From Methanolobus zinderi (lineage in GTDB: Archaea > Halobacteriota > Methanosarcinia > Methanosarcinales > Methanosarcinaceae), in assembly GCF_013388255.1 (NCBI RefSeq), contig NZ_CP058215.1, forward strand, positions 2,223,332 through 2,287,331: a stretch of 64,000 nucleotides of DNA. Reading direction: 5' to 3'. How positions within the stretch are numbered: position 1 is the first letter of the stretch; each line of letters opens with the position of its first letter. Below are positions 53,414 to 62,768 of the stretch, piece by piece. A program made the position numbers and the translations under genes. The notes under the pieces are model-generated. The model ran no database searches. It was not told the DNA's origin and was given only the letters and a program-made list of their open reading frames with translations.

Positions 53414-54193
53414 ATGTTAGGACCTATACAGCTACTTGCTGTCGGCTTTGAAAATAACGAGAGGTTCAAGGGAGATATCCTGCGTGAACTGGATGAGATA
53501 CGCAGCAGAGGGGTGATCAGACTCCTGGATATGCTTTTTGTAATGAAGGATGAAGAAGGGAACATACTTACCATCGAAGATACCGACCTCACACCTGAGG
53601 AGGAAGTGGAACTGGGCAATCTGATAGGCAGCATGCTTGGCATGAAAGATACGGAGAGTCCAGGCGGGGAGGTATCTGTTGAAAACAGCTACGGACTTGC
53701 AATAAAAGACATACTTGATGTTGTGGACCGGATAGAACCCGGCACTTCAGCCGGTATTTTACTCATAGAACATGTATGGGCATCAGGCCTCAAACATGCC
53801 ATAGTCGAGGCAGGAGGACATGTTCTTGCTCAGGGATTTCTCAGTTCGGAAGCAACACTGATGATCGGCAAGGAGGCTGAAGCGATTGCAGAAGCTGAAG
53901 CTGCAATAGAGTTATCGGAAGCCGTAAAAGGTGCCGCCCTGCTTGACGTTCTTTCCACCATTGACACAGCCGAGGAGTTAAAGGAAGCCGTAATTGAAGG
54001 AACATCAAAAAGCGCGTCAGAAATACAGCTGGTAAAAACCGCAGCTGTTGCCGAAGCAGTGAGAAACCTGGTTGTGGCCGGTATAATAGATGAATCTGAG
54101 ACCATAGAAGCTATTGAGGCACTGGTCAAAGCGGGACTAATGGATACAGCAGCACTGGACATAGCTGAAAGTGCAACAGAAGCAGAAGCATAA
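53414..54193 (+). CDS. DUF6325/DUF1269-like protein with alanine-rich helical tail
   Basis: A 259-residue protein. Residues 1-140 match the pattern of DUF6325/DUF1269 proteins (GPIQLLAVGFENNERFKGDI, IRLLDMLFVMKDEEG, SAGILLIEHVWASGLK). A long Ala/Glu/Ile-rich helical tail (about 155-259) contains repeated VxAGxxDxxxxxxIEALVKAGLM-type short-helix motifs. There is no glycine zipper. ATG 53414 has GAGGGATAAT upstream. It lies between the LURP-one-like gene and a DUF1269 gene, so it may belong to a small envelope or stress cluster. Function is unknown. Confidence 0.78.
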   Translation: MLGPIQLLAVGFENNERFKGDILRELDEIRSRGVIRLLDMLFVMKDEEGNILTIEDTDLTPEEEVELGNLIGSMLGMKDTESPGGEVSVENSYGLAIKDILDVVDRIEPGTSAGILLIEHVWASGLKHAIVEAGGHVLAQGFLSSEATLMIGKEAEAIAEAEAAIELSEAVKGAALLDVLSTIDTAEELKEAVIEGTSKSASEIQLVKTAAVAEAVRNLVVAGIIDESETIEAIEALVKAGLMDTAALDIAESATEAEA

Positions 54194-54282
54194 AAAAGAA
54201 ATTCATATCAAGATTCAGGCATATGGGACTGAATTTACACGGAAACAGGAAATGAAATTGTGAAACTACAGGAGGAAGGAAT

Positions 54283-54780
54283 ATGGCAATGACAACTTTA
54301 ACCGTCCTTAAATTTGAAGAATCGGACGGAGCAGAGAAAGCTCTTGAGGTGATAGAAGATCTGAACAAGCAACAACTGATCACGTTGCATGATGCAGCGA
54401 TAGTGAGCTGGCCTGAAGGCAAGAAGAAACCAAAGACAGAACAACTTACCAGTATGACAGGGGCGGGTGCTTTAAGCGGTGCATTCTGGGGAATGCTCTT
54501 TGGGATACTATTCTTTGTCCCGTTCCTGGGAATGGCCTTCGGGGCAGCCATGGGTGCACTGGCAGGTTCCATGGCAGATGTGGGTATCAGTGATGATTTC
54601 ATTAAATCTGTCAGAAGCAAGGTGACAGAAGGCACATCAGCACTTTTCCTGATGACCAGCGGTGCTGTTATGGACAAGGTCGTTGATGCCATGAAAGATC
54701 ACAAATTTGAACTTATCGCATCCAACCTTACCAAGGAACAGGAAGAAAAGCTTCGTGAAGCCTTTGCAGAAGAAGAATAA
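54283..54780 (+). CDS. DUF1269 family glycine-zipper membrane-associated protein
   Basis: A 165-residue DUF1269 protein. It has an N-terminal alpha/beta region (LTVLKFEESDGAEKALEVIE), a central glycine/alanine-rich hydrophobic hairpin (GAGALSGAFWGMLFGILFFV and GMAFGAAMGALAGSMADVG), and the C-terminal conserved region VTEGTSALFLMTSGAVMDKV. Function is unknown. GGAGGAAGGAAT precedes the ATG. A paralogue lies at 62769-63482, on the other side of the sulfatase island. Confidence 0.88.
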   Translation: MAMTTLTVLKFEESDGAEKALEVIEDLNKQQLITLHDAAIVSWPEGKKKPKTEQLTSMTGAGALSGAFWGMLFGILFFVPFLGMAFGAAMGALAGSMADVGISDDFIKSVRSKVTEGTSALFLMTSGAVMDKVVDAMKDHKFELIASNLTKEQEEKLREAFAEEE

Positions 54781-54967
54781 GTGAAGATCATAAACATACT
54801 TCAGGATTACTTCCAGAAGGCCTGTTATTATAGAGAGGAGAAAGAGAATTGAGACAAAAACGGCTTCTTTAGAAAACATCCGGAAAGCAATCTGAAGTCC
54901 TTTTCTTTTTATCATTTTTTCAGGCCGGGACATTCCAGGAGTATAAAAGTTAAAGGAGAGGTACATC

Positions 54968-57328
54968 ATGGAAGAATATAAACCCGGAACTACATTCCCC
55001 GGCAAGATAGGACTAACGGTGGGAGAATCTGATCCTGCCTGGCCGGAACCATTAAGAGCCAGGAAAGATGCGCCAAATGTTCTGTTTATAGTGCTGGACG
55101 ACACAGGATACGGGCAGCTGGGATGCTATGGAAGTCCCATCAATACACCAAATCTGGATAAACTGGCATCAAACGGTCTTTTGTACAATAACATGCACAC
55201 TACAGCCCTTTGCTCGCCATCACGTTCCTGTATCCTTACAGGTCGCAACCATCACAGTAACCACGTGGCCAGTATCATGGAAACATCCACAGGATACCCG
55301 GGATATGATTGCTATATTCCCTTCGAGAACGGATTTTTGTCTGAGATATTGCAGCTGCATGGTTACAACACCTATTGTGTTGGAAAATGGCATCTGACAC
55401 CTGCCGAACAGATGAGTGCAGCCGGACCATATGACCGCTGGCCCACAGGTCGTGGTTTTGAGCGATATTATGGTTTCCTTGGAGGAGACACACACCAATA
55501 TTATCCAGATCTTGTATACGATAATCATCAGGTAGAACCTGAAAAGACAGCTGAGAAAGGCTACCATCTTACAGAGGATCTGGCTGACAGGGCCATACAT
55601 TTCATCGCCGATGCAAAACAGGTGGCACCCGATAAACCATTCTTCATGTACTTTGCCACGGGTGCCATGCATGCACCACATCACACTCCAAAGGAATATG
55701 CAGACAGATACAAGGGAGTGTTCGATGACGGATGGGAAGCATATCGTGAAAAGGTATTTGCCAGGCAAAAAGAGATGGGAATAATCCCGGAGAATTCCGA
55801 ACTTCCCTACCATGATCCCGATGTTCCCGAGTGGGATAAGTGCTCAGCTGAAGAAAAGAAACTGTATGCTCGCATGATGGAGGTATTTGCCGGTTTCCTA
55901 GAGCATACAGACCACCAGATCGGCAGGCTTCTTGATTTTCTGGAAAACATAGAAGAGATGGACAACACCCTGATAATGGTAATATCCGATAATGGTGCCA
56001 GTGCGGAAGGTGGTCCTACAGGTTCGGTAAATGAGAACCGCTTCTTCAATAATGTACCGGAGTCACTTGAAGACAATTTGGCAGCCCTTGATGAGCTTGG
56101 TGGTCCCAGGCACTTCAACCATTATCCATGGGGATGGACATGGGCAGGTGATACTCCTTTCAAACGCTGGAAACGGGAGACCTACAGGGGCGGTACAAGT
56201 GACGCTTTCATTGCCCACTGGCCGGAAGGCATCAAAGCCAGAGGAGAAGTACGTACACAGTATGCCCATGTAGTAGACATGGTACCCACAGTTCTCGAAA
56301 TTCTTGGAATAGAACCTCCTGAGGAGATTAGAGGTGTTGCACAGTCTCCTATTGAGGGAATGAGTTTTGCCAATACATTTAATGATGCAAAAGCAGAAGG
56401 CAAGCGCAATACACAATATTTTGAGATGTTCGGGCATCGTTCCATCTACCACAACGGATGGAGGGCTGTCTGTCCATATCCGGGTCCGAGTTTCAGGAAA
56501 GCTGCAGATGAGACCGGTTACAAATTCGGCGATCCCATTACTGAGCAAATGCTCAGGGAGCGGGACAGCAATGGCTGGGAGCTGTACAATATTTCAGAGG
56601 ATTTTACGGAAAGCAATGATTTAGCTGACCAGTATCCTGAGATACTCCAAGAGCTTATTAACCAGTGGTATGTGGAAGCAGGCAAGTACAATGTGCTGCC
56701 GATCGACGGATCAACTGTAGCACGGTTCGCTGCCCAGAGGCCACAGATTTCCAAAGACCGCAGCCGTTACGTTTACTACCCGGGTACCCAGGAGGTACCT
56801 GAGAATGCTGCTGCCAGGGTGCTCAACCGTCCGCATGTTATAGCTGCCATGGTCGACATTCCAAAAGGAGGAGCTGAAGGAGTATTGTTGCGCCATGGTG
56901 GAAGGACAGGGGGCTATACACTGTTCGTTAAGGACGGTAAACTACACTATATCCACAATTATGTAGGGGTTAAGGAACTGCATGTGGTATCTGAAAAAAA
57001 TGTACCTGAGGGTCGTGTAATATTAAGTTACCAGTTCGAACCTGTAGGTAAACCAGATCTCTCAAGTGGAAAAGGAACACCTGGAACAGGCACGCTCTAC
57101 TTCAATGAAGAGCAGGCCGGTAAGGCAGAGATACCTGTCACCATGCCGAACATGATAGGTCTGGGAGGAGGACTGGCAATAGGACAGGATTCCGGATCAA
57201 CTGTCACTGATAGTTACAAGGCACCTTTTGCTTTCACAGGTACAATCCACCGTGTTATTGTGGACGTCAGCGGTGACAGGATAGAAGATCACGAAGCTGA
57301 GATACGCGCAGCCCTGGCCAGGCAGTAA
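54968..57328 (+). CDS. Arylsulfatase-family sulfatase, CSPSR type
   Basis: A 786-residue alkaline-phosphatase-superfamily sulfatase that hydrolyses sulfate esters. The metal site begins PNVLFIVLDDTGYGQLGCYG (DD at 44-45), and the formylglycine precursor is in ALCSPSRSCILTGR (Cys82). The metal site is completed by VISDNGASAEGG and the region WAGDTPFKRWK. A C-terminal lectin-like beta domain (about 630-780) matches the large bacterial arylsulfatases. There is no signal peptide, so it should be cytosolic. The cysteine type needs oxidation by an anaerobic maturase, encoded at 58488. GAGAGG precedes the ATG. Sulfatases are unusual in methanogens. Confidence 0.93.
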   Translation: MEEYKPGTTFPGKIGLTVGESDPAWPEPLRARKDAPNVLFIVLDDTGYGQLGCYGSPINTPNLDKLASNGLLYNNMHTTALCSPSRSCILTGRNHHSNHVASIMETSTGYPGYDCYIPFENGFLSEILQLHGYNTYCVGKWHLTPAEQMSAAGPYDRWPTGRGFERYYGFLGGDTHQYYPDLVYDNHQVEPEKTAEKGYHLTEDLADRAIHFIADAKQVAPDKPFFMYFATGAMHAPHHTPKEYADRYKGVFDDGWEAYREKVFARQKEMGIIPENSELPYHDPDVPEWDKCSAEEKKLYARMMEVFAGFLEHTDHQIGRLLDFLENIEEMDNTLIMVISDNGASAEGGPTGSVNENRFFNNVPESLEDNLAALDELGGPRHFNHYPWGWTWAGDTPFKRWKRETYRGGTSDAFIAHWPEGIKARGEVRTQYAHVVDMVPTVLEILGIEPPEEIRGVAQSPIEGMSFANTFNDAKAEGKRNTQYFEMFGHRSIYHNGWRAVCPYPGPSFRKAADETGYKFGDPITEQMLRERDSNGWELYNISEDFTESNDLADQYPEILQELINQWYVEAGKYNVLPIDGSTVARFAAQRPQISKDRSRYVYYPGTQEVPENAAARVLNRPHVIAAMVDIPKGGAEGVLLRHGGRTGGYTLFVKDGKLHYIHNYVGVKELHVVSEKNVPEGRVILSYQFEPVGKPDLSSGKGTPGTGTLYFNEEQAGKAEIPVTMPNMIGLGGGLAIGQDSGSTVTDSYKAPFAFTGTIHRVIVDVSGDRIEDHEAEIRAALARQ

Positions 57329-57387
57329 GGACAGAACTCAAGGACCGGGGCAGACGAGAGATCAGTATCTATTCAGGGAGGAATTGC

Positions 57388-58491
57388 ATTAGCGACATAC
57401 CATATAAAAGTGACTTTGTCAGGAGCGCACCATACTGGTTGCGCCGTGCAGGCGTCGTAAGCTGGCTCCTCCTTGGGATCTTTCTCGCTGCAAGCACCAT
57501 ACTGAGTATTGTTGCAACAGTGAGCGGAATAATTGTCCCTCTGCTCGTGGCGGTAGTTATAGGGATTGTTTTCAGACCGCTTGTAGACATACTGGAGCAA
57601 CAGCATGTTAATCGCAACACTGGCACGGTACTGACGATGCTTTTCATATTAGTGGGTATTGTCATCCTTTTGATCATCCTGGTAAGAGGTTTTGTTTATC
57701 AGGGAGCAGAGATAGTAACCCAGATACAGGCAGGATGGACAGGCCTTCAAGCCTGGTTGATGCAGTTTGAGATAGACGAAGGGATATTAGAGTCTATCAG
57801 CGTCACGGTCCATACTGCCATACCTGCACTTGGCCAGGGAATCGTAGGACTTCTGACCAATACCTTTTCAGGTATTGTGACATTCCTGATAGGAGCTTAT
57901 TTCAGTATTTTCATCCTCTTTTTCATCCTGCGGGACGGACCTGAAATAGATCTGTGGATGTCAAGGCAATTAAACTTAAAACCCGAAACCGGAGCAGCTA
58001 TCATTGCTGACACAAGCCGTTCAATACGCCTCTATTTCCGGGGCACTGCTATTACTGCAGCAATAACCGCGATCGTGGTTGCAATTCCCCTAATCTACCT
58101 CAATGTCCCCCTGGTGAGCTCAATTCTGATCCTTTACTTCTTTACTTCATTTATACCATACATAGGAGCATTCATTGGTGGGGCTTTTGCTGTTATCATT
58201 GCCTTTGGTTCAGGAGGACCCGAAGCGGCACTGATAATTGCGGTGGCAGTTACCATATCCAATGGAGCTCTGCAGAATGCAATAAATTCCTGGGTCCTTG
58301 GAGCAACCCTCAAAATGCACCCGTTGGCCGTTTTTCTTGTCACCATCGCAGCCGGCATTGTGGGAGGAGTACTCGCCATGGTACTGGCCGTGCCGTTGAC
58401 TGCAGTCGTTGTACAGACAGTACACCGCCTGAAAGAGGAAGGGGTTTTTGTTGAACCATTGAACTCTACACATGGAGGAAATATTGAATGA
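57388..58491 (+). CDS. AI-2E family permease, apparent ATT start
   Basis: A 367-residue membrane protein of the AI-2E/PerM family, with about eight hydrophobic segments and the family signatures SPLxxA-like ending regions: FFILRDGPEIDLWM, YLNVPLVSSILILYF and FIPYIGAFIGGAFA. Function of archaeal members is unknown. No in-frame ATG or GTG is available at the N-terminus. ATT 57388 lies 6 bases behind GGGAGG and gives the N-terminus SDIPYKSDFVRSAPYW. The only conventional alternative is TTG 57439, which has no ribosome binding site and would start immediately before the first helix. The stop overlaps the maturase ATG (ATGA). Confidence 0.85.
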   Translation: MSDIPYKSDFVRSAPYWLRRAGVVSWLLLGIFLAASTILSIVATVSGIIVPLLVAVVIGIVFRPLVDILEQQHVNRNTGTVLTMLFILVGIVILLIILVRGFVYQGAEIVTQIQAGWTGLQAWLMQFEIDEGILESISVTVHTAIPALGQGIVGLLTNTFSGIVTFLIGAYFSIFILFFILRDGPEIDLWMSRQLNLKPETGAAIIADTSRSIRLYFRGTAITAAITAIVVAIPLIYLNVPLVSSILILYFFTSFIPYIGAFIGGAFAVIIAFGSGGPEAALIIAVAVTISNGALQNAINSWVLGATLKMHPLAVFLVTIAAGIVGGVLAMVLAVPLTAVVVQTVHRLKEEGVFVEPLNSTHGGNIE

Positions 58492-59864
58492 CAAATAACC
58501 ATCTTCCTCCCCGCATTCATGTGCTTGCCAAGCCTACAGGAGCAGTCTGCAACCTGGCCTGCAAATACTGCTTCTTCCTGAGCAAGGAGACACTTTATCC
58601 GGGCAGCGATTTCCGCATGTCGGAAGAGGTGCTTGAAAGCTATATCAGGCAGCTCATCGAAGCACATCGCAGTCCTCAGGTGACCGTGGCATGGCAGGGT
58701 GGAGAACCTGCACTTATGGGCATCGACTTTTACCGCTATGCAATCGAGCTGCAGGAAAAGTACCGCAGGCCCGGCATGAAATTCGAGAATACCATGCAGA
58801 CCAACGGCACGTTGCTTAATGACGAATGGTGCCGCTTCTTCAGGAAGAATAACTTCCTTATCGGAATCAGCATAGACGGTCCACGCGAAATGCACGATGC
58901 CTACAGGGTGAACAGAGCAGCACAGGGGACCTTTGACAGTGCCATGCAAGGACTGCGCCTCCTGCAGAAATACGGTGTAGAATATAACATCCTGACAACA
59001 ATCAACCGTGCCAATGCTGACCATCCGCTGGAAGTCTACCGTTTTCTGCGGGATGAAGCAAAAACGAGCTGGATACAGTTCATTCCTATAGTGGAGCGCA
59101 TCAACAGTGATGGAAGTACACTATGCCAGAAAGGAGACAGAGTGACGGATCGTTCCGTAAGACCTGAACAGCTTGGAAACTTCCTTACCAGCATATTTGA
59201 CGAGTGGGTCAACAACGATGTAGGAAAGATATTTGTCCAGACATTCGAGGCCGCAGCACGAAGCTGGATGGGGCTGCCTTCTTCAGGTATGTGCGTCTTC
59301 GATGAGACATGCGGAATGGGAGTTGCCCTGGAACACAACGGTGATCTCTACTCATGCGACCATTTCGTTGAGCCGGACTACCTGCTGGGCAACATCACAA
59401 ATACCGAACTTTCCAGGTTAGTGGCATCTGAGAAGCAATACAGCTTCGGAAGGAATAAAAATAAGTTACTTCCCAAAAAATGCCGGGAATGTGATGTATA
59501 CTTTGCCTGCCATGGCGGATGTCCGAAGAACCGCTTCCTGAAAATTCCTGACAGCGAGCGGAAACTGAACTACCTCTGTGATGGCTGGAAAGCTTTTTTT
59601 CATCATATCGACCGACCCATGCAAACAATGGTCTCATTGATGCAACGTGGATATCCGGCTTCGGAGGTCATGCGTATCCTGTCCAGAGAGAAGATTGTTC
59701 AGAAGAAGGGATTCCATAAGGTCGGACGCAACGAGCCCTGTCCGTGTGGCAGCGGGCTCAAGTTCAAACGCTGCCATGGTCGCAAGGGTAGCAGCCCGAA
59801 TGTAAAAATTTCAAAAGAAGCAATAGAATTCAGAGAGGCGGAGCCAGAAACATATCGACAGTGA
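58488..59864 (+). CDS. Anaerobic sulfatase-maturating enzyme (radical SAM, SPASM) with SEC-C tail
   Basis: A 458-residue radical SAM enzyme that oxidises the active-site Cys or Ser of sulfatases to formylglycine without oxygen. The SAM cluster is in CNLACKYC (Cys 21, 25, 28), WQGGEPALMG follows, and two auxiliary clusters are bound by the SPASM cysteines (CGMGVALEHNGDLYSCDHF and CRECDVYFACHGGCP). A SEC-C zinc motif (NEPCPCGSGLKFKRCHG) ends the protein. GAGG lies upstream and the ATG overlaps the permease stop. It sits between two sulfatase genes, which are its evident clients. Confidence 0.95.
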   Translation: MTNNHLPPRIHVLAKPTGAVCNLACKYCFFLSKETLYPGSDFRMSEEVLESYIRQLIEAHRSPQVTVAWQGGEPALMGIDFYRYAIELQEKYRRPGMKFENTMQTNGTLLNDEWCRFFRKNNFLIGISIDGPREMHDAYRVNRAAQGTFDSAMQGLRLLQKYGVEYNILTTINRANADHPLEVYRFLRDEAKTSWIQFIPIVERINSDGSTLCQKGDRVTDRSVRPEQLGNFLTSIFDEWVNNDVGKIFVQTFEAAARSWMGLPSSGMCVFDETCGMGVALEHNGDLYSCDHFVEPDYLLGNITNTELSRLVASEKQYSFGRNKNKLLPKKCRECDVYFACHGGCPKNRFLKIPDSERKLNYLCDGWKAFFHHIDRPMQTMVSLMQRGYPASEVMRILSREKIVQKKGFHKVGRNEPCPCGSGLKFKRCHGRKGSSPNVKISKEAIEFREAEPETYRQ

Positions 59865-59888
59865 ACAATTAATCACGGGGATTTGACA

Positions 59889-61427
59889 ATGGGAGAAAAG
59901 AAACAAAACATACTGGTCATCTGGGGAGATGACATAGGTATCAGCAATCTCAGTTGCTACAGCGACGGATTAATGGGGTACAGAACACCGAACATAGATC
60001 GCATAGCCGATGAGGGCATGAGATTCACGGACTCCTACGGGGAGCAGAGCTGCACAGCCGGACGTGCATCATTTATTACCGGCCAGAGTCCTTTCAGGAC
60101 AGGGCTGAGCAAGGTGGGGCTGCCCGGAGCTAAGACAGGACTCCAGCATGAAGACCCAACCATTGCCGAACTGCTGAAGGCAGAGGGTTATGCCACAGGA
60201 CAATTCGGAAAGAACCATTTCGGCGACAGGAATGAATACCTGCCAACTGTCCATGGTTTTGACGAATTCTTCGGGAATCTCTACCACCTGAATGCCGAGG
60301 AGGAGCCTGAACTGCCCGATTATCCGCCAGAGGAGGATTTTCCTCAGTTCAGGGAAAGATACGGACCCAGAGGAGTGATACATTCCTTGGCCACCGATGA
60401 GGACGATCCTACAGAGGACCCACGGTGGGGACGTGTGGGCAAACAGATAATAGAGGACACGGGACCGCTGACAAGAAAACGTATGGAAAAGGTGGATCTT
60501 GAGTTCATAGATGCTGCCATTGATTTCATCAAACGCCAGAAGGAAGCCGGTAAGCCTTTCTTTGTCTGGCTCAATACCACGTGGATGCATTTCAGGGTCC
60601 ATATTCCTGAAGAGATCCGGGGACGTGCAGGACGCTGGCAGTCAGAGTATCACGATGCGATGATAGAACATGACAGGCAGGTGGGCATGATGCTTGATCT
60701 GCTTGACGAACTGGGTATTGCCGAGGACACCATCGTCATGTACAGCACGGACAACGGACCTCATATGAATTCCTGGCCTGACGGGGCTATGACTCCTTTC
60801 CGCTGCGAGAAGAATTCAAACTGGGAGGGTGCCTTCCGCGTTCCTGAGGTCGTGCGCTGGCCAGGCAGGATTCCTGCAGGCGTGGTATCCAACGGAATTG
60901 TCAGTCATACAGACTGGTTGCCCACATTCCTTGCCGTGGCAGAGGTTACGGATATAAGAGAGAAGCTAAAGAAAGGATACAAAGTAGGGCAGAAGAACTT
61001 CAAGGTGTATCTCGACGGTCACAACCTCCTACCCTATCTGACAGGCAGGGAGAAAAAATCCCCACGTATTGATTTCTTCTACTTCTCAGACGACGGGGAC
61101 CTGGTTGCGGTAAGGTATGACAACTGGAAAATGGTGTTCATGGAGCAGCGTGCTATCGGCACCCTGCAGGTGTGGGCCGAGCCTTTCATACCGCTGCGTG
61201 TCCCGAAGATCTTCAACCTGCGCACAGATCCATATGAACGCGCAGACATGACATCCAATACATATTATGACTGGATGCTTGACCACGCTTTTCTCCTGGT
61301 ACCGGCCCAAAGCATCGTTGGCGACTTTTTATCAAGCTTCGTGGAGTTCCCGCCACGCCAGAAGGCAGCCAGCTTCACCATAGACAGGGTGATGGAAAAG
61401 CTCCAGGAGGGTATCAGCAGTACTTAA
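59889..61427 (+). CDS. Second sulfatase, CTAGR type
   Basis: A 512-residue sulfatase. ILVIWGDDIGISNLSCYS holds the first metal ligands, and QSCTAGRASFITGQ holds the formylglycine site (Cys55 in C-x-A-x-R, an accepted variant). GKNHFGD and YSTDNGPHMNSW complete the site. It lacks a signal peptide. The ATG at 59889 has GGGGATTTG upstream; an in-frame TTG two codons earlier is less likely. It follows the maturase by 24 bases in the same operon. It is distantly related to the first sulfatase, so the two probably differ in substrate. Confidence 0.93.
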   Translation: MGEKKQNILVIWGDDIGISNLSCYSDGLMGYRTPNIDRIADEGMRFTDSYGEQSCTAGRASFITGQSPFRTGLSKVGLPGAKTGLQHEDPTIAELLKAEGYATGQFGKNHFGDRNEYLPTVHGFDEFFGNLYHLNAEEEPELPDYPPEEDFPQFRERYGPRGVIHSLATDEDDPTEDPRWGRVGKQIIEDTGPLTRKRMEKVDLEFIDAAIDFIKRQKEAGKPFFVWLNTTWMHFRVHIPEEIRGRAGRWQSEYHDAMIEHDRQVGMMLDLLDELGIAEDTIVMYSTDNGPHMNSWPDGAMTPFRCEKNSNWEGAFRVPEVVRWPGRIPAGVVSNGIVSHTDWLPTFLAVAEVTDIREKLKKGYKVGQKNFKVYLDGHNLLPYLTGREKKSPRIDFFYFSDDGDLVAVRYDNWKMVFMEQRAIGTLQVWAEPFIPLRVPKIFNLRTDPYERADMTSNTYYDWMLDHAFLLVPAQSIVGDFLSSFVEFPPRQKAASFTIDRVMEKLQEGISST

Positions 61428-61612
61428 CTAGAAAGTATAGAGACGACTTACGAGTTGCCCGGATTACAATTCCTGAAATTTTATAAATGAAGCGAGTGGG
61501 GAGAAATTAATCAGAAGTTGAGGAGCTACCGACACGACAGGGACGGAATCCAGCGAGAACATCGATTAGAATGGTATTACAATACACCATAGAGAATATA
61601 GGAAGTGAATGA

Positions 61613-62659
61613 ATGGGAAATAACACATTCTCAGCACCAATAACTATGTTTCTGGTGTTTGTAGGTTTTATACTGGTGACACTTGGAATGAGGGAAATAG
61701 CCTCGATCCTGTCACCTTTTATCTTTGCAATATTTGGAGCAATGATCTTTGCTCCTCTTGTTAGATGGCTTCAAAGAAAAGGAGTACCAAATACGGTTAG
61801 TGTTGGAATAGTTATATTTTTCTTTATACTGATTGTGCTATTTGTTGGCCTATTGACAGTCATCAGTATAGTCCAGCTAAATTCACGTATCCCAGTGTAT
61901 GAAAGTCAACTGGACATCTACATAAGTCAGCTTACCGGTTTTATCCCGCTATCTGCAGATTTCTCCCTTGGTGCTTTTCTGCGCAGTATTACAGGATCTC
62001 TGATAAGTGTTGCCTTAAATATCCTAGGAGGAGCCATAAACGCTACTACCGGAATAGTACTTATCATAGTTACAACAGGATTCCTGCTCCTGGATTCTCT
62101 AGAAGTTCCGGAAAAGATATTTGAGGAGGCAGAAGAACGGTCTTTAGTTCTGAAGAATCTGGGTGGTTTCGGTAAAAGTCTCATGGATTACGTTATGATA
62201 AGAACCGAAACGAATGTAATCACAGGAGTGGGTATTGGAATTATACTTCTTCTGGGAAGGATCGAATTCGCAATATTCTGGGCTTTAGTCATAATCATAT
62301 TCAGCTATATACCCTATATCGGTCTTTTCCTGGCATCCATTCCACCTGTATTCCTTGCACTGATGCAGTATGGTCCTGTGGCAGCCCTTATCGTTATTGC
62401 AATCATTACGGTTGTGAATACGCTTGCTGAGAATGTGATTTTCCCCTCACTTGCAGGAAGGGGACTGGAACTTTATTCTTCAGTTGTATTCATATCTCTG
62501 GTCTACTGGGCCTTCGTGCTGGGACCTGCCGGAGCACTGATCTCAGTTCCTCTCACGATGGCTGTTAAATCTATACTCGATAGTTTTGAGGAGACAAAGA
62601 GTTTGGGAATGTTGCTGGGTCCAAGCAAAAGCGAAGAAAAGGTAAAAGAACCAGAATAG
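61613..62659 (+). CDS. Second AI-2E family permease
   Basis: A 348-residue membrane protein of the AI-2E family, with about eight helices, the motif SYIPYIGLFLASIPPVFLAL and the terminal LGPAGALISVPLTMAVKSIL. GGAAGTGAATGA precedes the ATG. A 185-base spacer separates it from the second sulfatase, so it may have its own promoter. The gene is more AT-rich by eye than the maturase and second sulfatase. It is clearly divergent from the permease at 57388. Function unknown. Confidence 0.9.
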   Translation: MGNNTFSAPITMFLVFVGFILVTLGMREIASILSPFIFAIFGAMIFAPLVRWLQRKGVPNTVSVGIVIFFFILIVLFVGLLTVISIVQLNSRIPVYESQLDIYISQLTGFIPLSADFSLGAFLRSITGSLISVALNILGGAINATTGIVLIIVTTGFLLLDSLEVPEKIFEEAEERSLVLKNLGGFGKSLMDYVMIRTETNVITGVGIGIILLLGRIEFAIFWALVIIIFSYIPYIGLFLASIPPVFLALMQYGPVAALIVIAIITVVNTLAENVIFPSLAGRGLELYSSVVFISLVYWAFVLGPAGALISVPLTMAVKSILDSFEETKSLGMLLGPSKSEEKVKEPE

Positions 62660-62768
62660 GGTGACTATTTCTTGTCCGTTTTTCCTGAGAACTGGCTTTC
62701 CCGGCAGGGGAGCCAGCCCGGATATTGCAAATCGCCATCAATGGCCAGGCTTAATTCTCTTAGTCATT

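Noticed and set aside
58134-59024. A 296-codon minus-strand reading frame across the permease-maturase junction
   Set aside because: Both plus-strand genes are unmistakable by domain motifs; the opposite frame is their shadow.
61428-61612. A structured RNA or attachment site after the second sulfatase
   Set aside because: The 185-base spacer shows no convincing stem structure, tRNA-like sequence or flanking repeats by eye.
62692-62716. Hairpin between the second AI-2E permease and the DUF1269 gene as a terminator
   Set aside because: CTGGCT can pair with AGCCAG, but no T-run follows on either strand, so a terminator is not supported.
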